A DNA stretch of 64,000 nt, taken from contig BCIK01000001.1 in assembly GCA_039545295.1 (NCBI GenBank), positions 558,001 to 622,000 of the forward strand. The letters are read 5' to 3'. How positions within the stretch are numbered: position 1 is the stretch's first letter; every line of letters begins with the position of its first letter. The notes beneath the pieces are model-generated. The model ran no database searches. It saw nothing but the letters and a program-made list of their open reading frames with translations, and was not told where the DNA came from. Source of the stretch: Udeniomyces pyricola. Its lineage: Eukaryota; Basidiomycota; Tremellomycetes; Cystofilobasidiales; Mrakiaceae. Both the position numbers and the translations under genes were made by a program. Positions 60,101-64,000 of the stretch are shown one piece after another.

Positions 60101-60792
60101 AGAAGGAATTTGGACGAACCAAACACTACACCAGCAAACTCTTCCCAGCCTCCCCAATCAAGCAACATGAGTGCGCCCGGATTCGATGGATCCATCCGAA
60201 AGGGCCCCATCTCCATCATTGCCCCATCAAAGGACGAGCAGCCGGGACCTCCATTGAACCAGAAGATGAGCCTCTGTTTGCCTGCTACACGACGAGGATT
60301 CACCAGCATGAAGCTGTGACAAAGGAGCAGGCGATCAAGGTACAACAAACGATACGACATGTCAGTCAGCTCGTGGACCGCGTAAGGATGCCGTGAACGC
60401 GCCCGAGAAGGCGATGAGAACGTTCAAGACGTGTTATCAATATATGTTATAGGGCTGATCTACTTTGTGAGGGTTACAAGTGGTTCTTGGGAAGCCATCA
60501 AGTCTGATCGTAGCTCAAAGCATGTCTCGACACAGACGCCTACCTCTAACCCGCAGCATGCGATCGGGACGATGGGCAGTCGAGGGCGATGATCTTGGAA
60601 GTGAACTCACAAGATTTCGCTTTCTCTGCCTGTATCATCTGGTCCACCACCATCTCCAGCTCCTGGATCTGATTCGAGGAGACCAGCCCATATGTTTAGC
60701 GGGTGGGTTGGATGGAGCGCGAGGGGATGCGGGAGGGTCGGTAAGGAGTGAACGTAGAAGGAGGCAGCTGAGGGAAGGCTGGTGGAGGCCAT
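57195..60792 (-). CDS. KEX1: KEX1-type serine carboxypeptidase; 5' end unresolved
   Basis: Supported exons: 60611-60792, 60120-60313, 59890-60026, 59733-59781, 59502-59647, 59213-59352, 58995-59109, 58625-58867, 58397-58477, 58027-58267 and 57195-57820; total 2154 nt, 717 residues. Family S10 motifs: [43 protein letters not shown] with the catalytic Ser, [49 protein letters not shown] with Asp, and [12 protein letters not shown] with His. A transmembrane segment ([17 protein letters not shown]) and a Gly/Ser-rich, acidic cytosolic tail identify KEX1 rather than vacuolar CPY. It trims basic C-terminal residues in the late Golgi. The first exon has an ATG at 60792 but no signal peptide; a hydrophobic stretch lies upstream in another frame. 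A small exon near 59400-59425 may also exist. Confidence 0.88.
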
Positions 60793-61249
60793 GTTTTGGA
60801 GTGGGTGTGAGAGAACAGGCACGGCACGGCGGCTGTCAACAAGGTGATGAGCGGACAGGCGAGAAGATGAGAGGGACGACGATATGGAACAAGGGAAGGA
60901 ATGGGTTGATTGACGCGACGTGCAGAAGGGTTGATGTTGGAACGAGTGGTACTATCGGTATACAATTGCGAGTACTGGTACTATCGGTATCGGTTATAAT
61001 TACGAGTGGTACCTGGGGGTACTATATATCGGTATCGCGACGAGATTGATGGAATGCGACAAATGCACAGCTAATCATCAACAAGAAACAGCAAGCGCGC
61101 GAGTCATTTAGTCGATAGTCATCCAGGTCATGCATGCATGGGTCATCAATTACAGTAGTCATATTCCAGTATACGTACTCCGGCCCCTCACGTCTCAACT
61201 CCGTAGTCGATCCTCCCTCTCGTCCTCATCTTGAGTCCATAGCCAGCCC
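60793..61249. promoter_or_regulatory. Divergent promoter between KEX1 and glutamate 5-kinase, with direct repeats
   Basis: 457 bp between divergent starts. It includes the missing KEX1 5' exon region (60793-60930) and an imperfect direct repeat array (60943-61040, see the separate entry). Confidence 0.5.
60943..61040. repeat. Three imperfect direct repeats in the KEX1/PRO1 promoter
   Basis: Units share GGTACTATCGGTAT or a close variant and a GAGT(G)GTAC lead-in, at about 60943, 60971 and 61003, spaced roughly 30 bp apart. They lie about 210-310 bp upstream of the glutamate 5-kinase ATG. Confidence 0.75.
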
Positions 61250-63759
61250 ATGCCATCAGCCAGCATGCTCAACCCTCGCCATGTCGGCTCAGCCAAGTCC
61301 CTCACTATCGTCATCAAGCTCGGCACATCCTCCATCATCGACGCCGACACACATATGCCGCTCCTATCGCTCCTCTCTTCCATCGTCGAGACCATCTCCA
61401 AGCTCAAAGTCATGGGCCATCGCGTCGTTCTCGTCAGCTCGGGCGCCATCGGTGTTGGTATGAAGAGGATGGCCATGAAGGATCGTGGAAAAAGTCTCAG
61501 CGTCAAGCAGGTCTGTCCAGTCGTCCGAGCGGCTTATCCGCTGCGACCTTTCCGCCAACAACCGTGCATTCACCACCATCATCATCATTTACCTGTTGGA
61601 TCGATGGTCCAGCCTGCACCAAAGCGTATATCTACCAGCACAAACCATCTGAACTTTGTTTGAAATCCTATCTTGGGTTCCTCCAGGCTCTTGCTGCCAT
61701 CGGTCAAGGGCGGCTCATTGCACTCTACGACAACCTCTTTGGCCAACTCGAACTACCAATCGCTCAGATTCTCCTCACCCGAGGCGATCTTGCTGATGTG
61801 AGTCATAGGACTGTTCACGCAAAGACTTTGGTTGACATGGCTTATCATCAACTCTTCATATGGGCTGACGGCTTTCTACTTGACTCATTCCTTTCTTGTG
61901 TTTGAACTCAGCGAACGCGTTATCTCAATGCTGTCAATACGTTTACGGAACTGCTCGCTATGGGTGTTGTTCCCATTGTCAACGAAAATGACTCGGTCGG
62001 AGTTTCGGTGGGTCCTAATTCGAGCTACAACACCTGGTCACCGCAAATGAAACGCCCCAACCTAGTCACCAACTTATCAGGGCCATCTTGTCATCATGTG
62101 CTCTCGTCTTCTTCATCGCGTCATAGGAAATCCGGTTTGGAGACAACGATACCCTAAGTGCCATCACCGCCAATATTGTTCACGCCGACTATCTCTTCCT
62201 CATGACCGACGTCGACTGCCTATACACTGATAATCCTCGAAAGAACCCCGACGCCAAACCTGTCCGGGTCGTCGAGGACATTGCCGCCATCCGTCAGCAA
62301 GGTATGCTGTGTTCCTCATCATATTCACCGTCCACCTGTCGGCTTCTTGGTCTGAGAGCATGGACTGACTTGATATGAACGGCTGTCACAGTCAGCACCT
62401 CTACTCTTGGTACCTCGCTCGGTACGGGAGGCATGGAGACCAAGATCATTGCGGCCGAGGTACTGTAGCACTCTCACCTCATCCTAGTAGTCGGCCGTCT
62501 ATTTTCGGACCGTGAACTGACTTACGGTTCGGTTCCCTTCGAATAGCTCGCCACTGTCGCTGGTGTCACCACCGTAATCCTCAACTCGCAGAACATATCC
62601 TCGATCTTTCCCATCATCTCCGCCCCTATCGACGTTGACGAGGCAACCCTGCCCGAGCACACTCGATTCCTTCGTAAGGAGGATCCCATGGGCGATCGAA
62701 AGTGGTGGATTCTTCACGGCCTCCACGCCGCTGGAAGTATTGTCATCGACTCGGGAGCCTATCAGGCCCTCCTTCGTAAAGAGTCTGGCGGGCGACTTCT
62801 CGCTGCGGGTGTACTCTCGGTTGAGGGCACGTTTGCATCGCAACAGGCCGTTCGAATCTTTGTTCGACGAAGGAAGCGCACGGAGTCGGTCGCGGCTCCT
62901 CCCCTTGCGATGCCGTACGATCTCTCCAGATCGGTGACCGAAACTTTGTTGACGACTCAACAACACCAGGCTCAGTCGCCTACTTCCCCTCCAACGTCCC
63001 ACATTCGACCCATCACGGTCAACCCGAGTGCATCTACCTATGTCTCTCACCAGCCCTCTTCACGATCTTCTTCCTCCTTCTCGCCTCCGACAGGGCCCAT
63101 GTCATCCTCATACCTCTCTTCGCCAACGCTCAACCTCTCCGAACCGTCGACACCAAACCTCGTCCCGGCCCTCTCCCTCTCTTCGTCCATTGCATCGCTC
63201 GACCCTCTTTCACGATCGAACCCCGTCTCGCCAGCACTCATGGCCGCCCACGCGCAAGCCATTCGCCGAGTGGACGGATGGGATCTCAACAGTCTGACGC
63301 TCGGCAGCAGTGGCGGGGCCAGCATCGGGGGTTTAGGTGGGAACGGAAGCGTCACGGGAGGCGAACCGGCCCTGTCGACGATGAGTGAAGGAGAAGAAGA
63401 CGAATGGGAGTCGATTGAAGTTGGAAAGGGACAGGCAAATTATAATTACAGTGAGATGGATAGGATCAAAGGGTGCAAGAGGTTTGTTTGTTTCTTCTTT
63501 TTTGTTCTCTTCTTCTCGTTTGGCTTCTTGACTCTGGCTTTACACGAGTCAACAGTCGGAACACTCCTCTCCTCTTTCCTTGTAGACGATCAATCTGACA
63601 TCATCAACTTTTTGCTCTCTCCCTACTCCTGAACCCGCTTTCCTCCTTTACACTCTTGCCCTTGACGTCGTCCGTATCAGCTCCCGGATCTACGAAATCC
63701 TTGGTTACGCTGATTCCGGTTACGTCGTCGAGTCCATCACCATCAGGGACGTTGTATGA
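61250..63759 (+). CDS. PRO1: Glutamate 5-kinase with PUA domain
   Basis: Seven exons, 61250-61510, 61687-61797, 61912-62007, 62127-62301, 62392-62459, 62547-63481 and 63681-63759, total 1725 nt, 574 residues. The amino-acid kinase domain has [90 protein letters not shown] and [19 protein letters not shown]. The PUA domain follows: [39 protein letters not shown] and, after a Ser/Pro/Gly-rich insertion of about 180 residues, [20 protein letters not shown] spliced to [15 protein letters not shown]. The enzyme phosphorylates glutamate in the first step of proline synthesis and is feedback-inhibited by proline. Yeast PRO1 is 428 residues, so the insertion explains the extra length. The start [13 protein letters not shown] has a second in-frame Met five residues on. 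Confidence 0.95.
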
Positions 63760-64000
63760 TCATGATGTCGCACGTTTCGATTCTGCTTCAGTTGAACGTT
63801 GTATGCTGTTTCATCGACTTGAGTCTATTTTCTCTTCCCCCTTCTCCCCCCCCTCCCCCCCCTCTTTTACATCTTCACGTATCGCATTGATTGGGGACGC
63901 TTTGGCCAGTCAGCGCTTAGCGGCGTACGTACCCGAACAGTCCATGAGCATTTATCGTACTTGACAACGGGCTCGTGCGAGTGGCCAATGGACTTGCATG
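63760..64000. other. 3' flank of PRO1 to the window edge
   Basis: 241 bp with a poly-C patch (63841-63861). Nothing coding recognised. Confidence 0.5.

Overview
The window is a nuclear segment of an intron-rich fungus, almost certainly a basidiomycete. Evidence: most genes have 5-18 exons joined by short GT-AG introns, often with CTGAC/CTAAC-like branch sites; the gene content includes a DUF7918 protein, a HAM1-like protein, a WOPR regulator, an OCH1-type GT32 enzyme and an MNN2-type GT71 enzyme. The subphylum cannot be fixed from this sequence. I rebuilt gene models by hand from splice sites, codon phase and family conservation. For almost every gene the summed exon length is a multiple of three. 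No virus, plasmid, transposon, CRISPR array, rRNA gene or tRNA gene was recognised.

Layout, left to right: 1-2372 (-) GDS1-type winged-helix protein running off the left edge; 3588-5618 (+) MFS transporter; 6706-9009 (+) linker histone H1; 9824-11287 (-) SHQ1-domain H/ACA assembly factor lacking a CS domain; 11531-13281 (+) unrecognised, possibly mitochondrial protein; 13747-15340 (-) exosome subunit MTR3; 15748-17680 (+) GT32 glycosyltransferase; 17977-20242 (+) DUF7918 protein with SUMO-interaction-like motifs; 20983-22919 (+) cystinosin-like PQ-loop transporter; 23666-25794 (-) SSU72 phosphatase with a long poly-Q N-terminus; 26450-28274 (+) ubiquitin-conjugating enzyme with a SUMO-interaction-like tail; 29336-31562 (-) WOPR (Gti1/Pac2/Wor1) regulator; 33091-35307 (-) ATE1 arginyltransferase; 35516-37575 (+) geranylgeranyltransferase-I beta subunit; 37846-39836 (-) ArfGAP; 40457-42931 (+) GH5 exo-beta-1,3-glucanase; 43419-45773 (-) NAD(P)HX dehydratase; 46528-50517 (+) HAM1-like protein; 51403-55976 (+) GT71 mannosyltransferase; 57195-60792 (-) KEX1 carboxypeptidase; 61250-63759 (+) glutamate 5-kinase.

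These are mostly housekeeping genes, arranged largely as divergent and convergent pairs with compact shared promoters and 3' regions. Functional themes recur: nuclear RNA and chromatin (GDS1-like, H1, SHQ1, MTR3, SSU72, WOPR), secretory glycosylation, processing and wall (GT32, GT71, KEX1, exo-glucanase, ArfGAP), and ubiquitin/arginylation/prenylation (E2, ATE1, CDC43). No operon or biosynthetic cluster is implied.

The most unusual signals are the CS-less SHQ1, the Q-rich extension on SSU72, an E2 with an HCN motif and SUMO-interaction-like tail, microexons carrying conserved motifs (GT71 with a GC-AG intron, NAD(P)HX dehydratase, WOPR), phase-0 cassette exons in the H1 tail, and a large insertion in the PUA domain of glutamate 5-kinase. 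I found no convincing wholly new multi-gene system.
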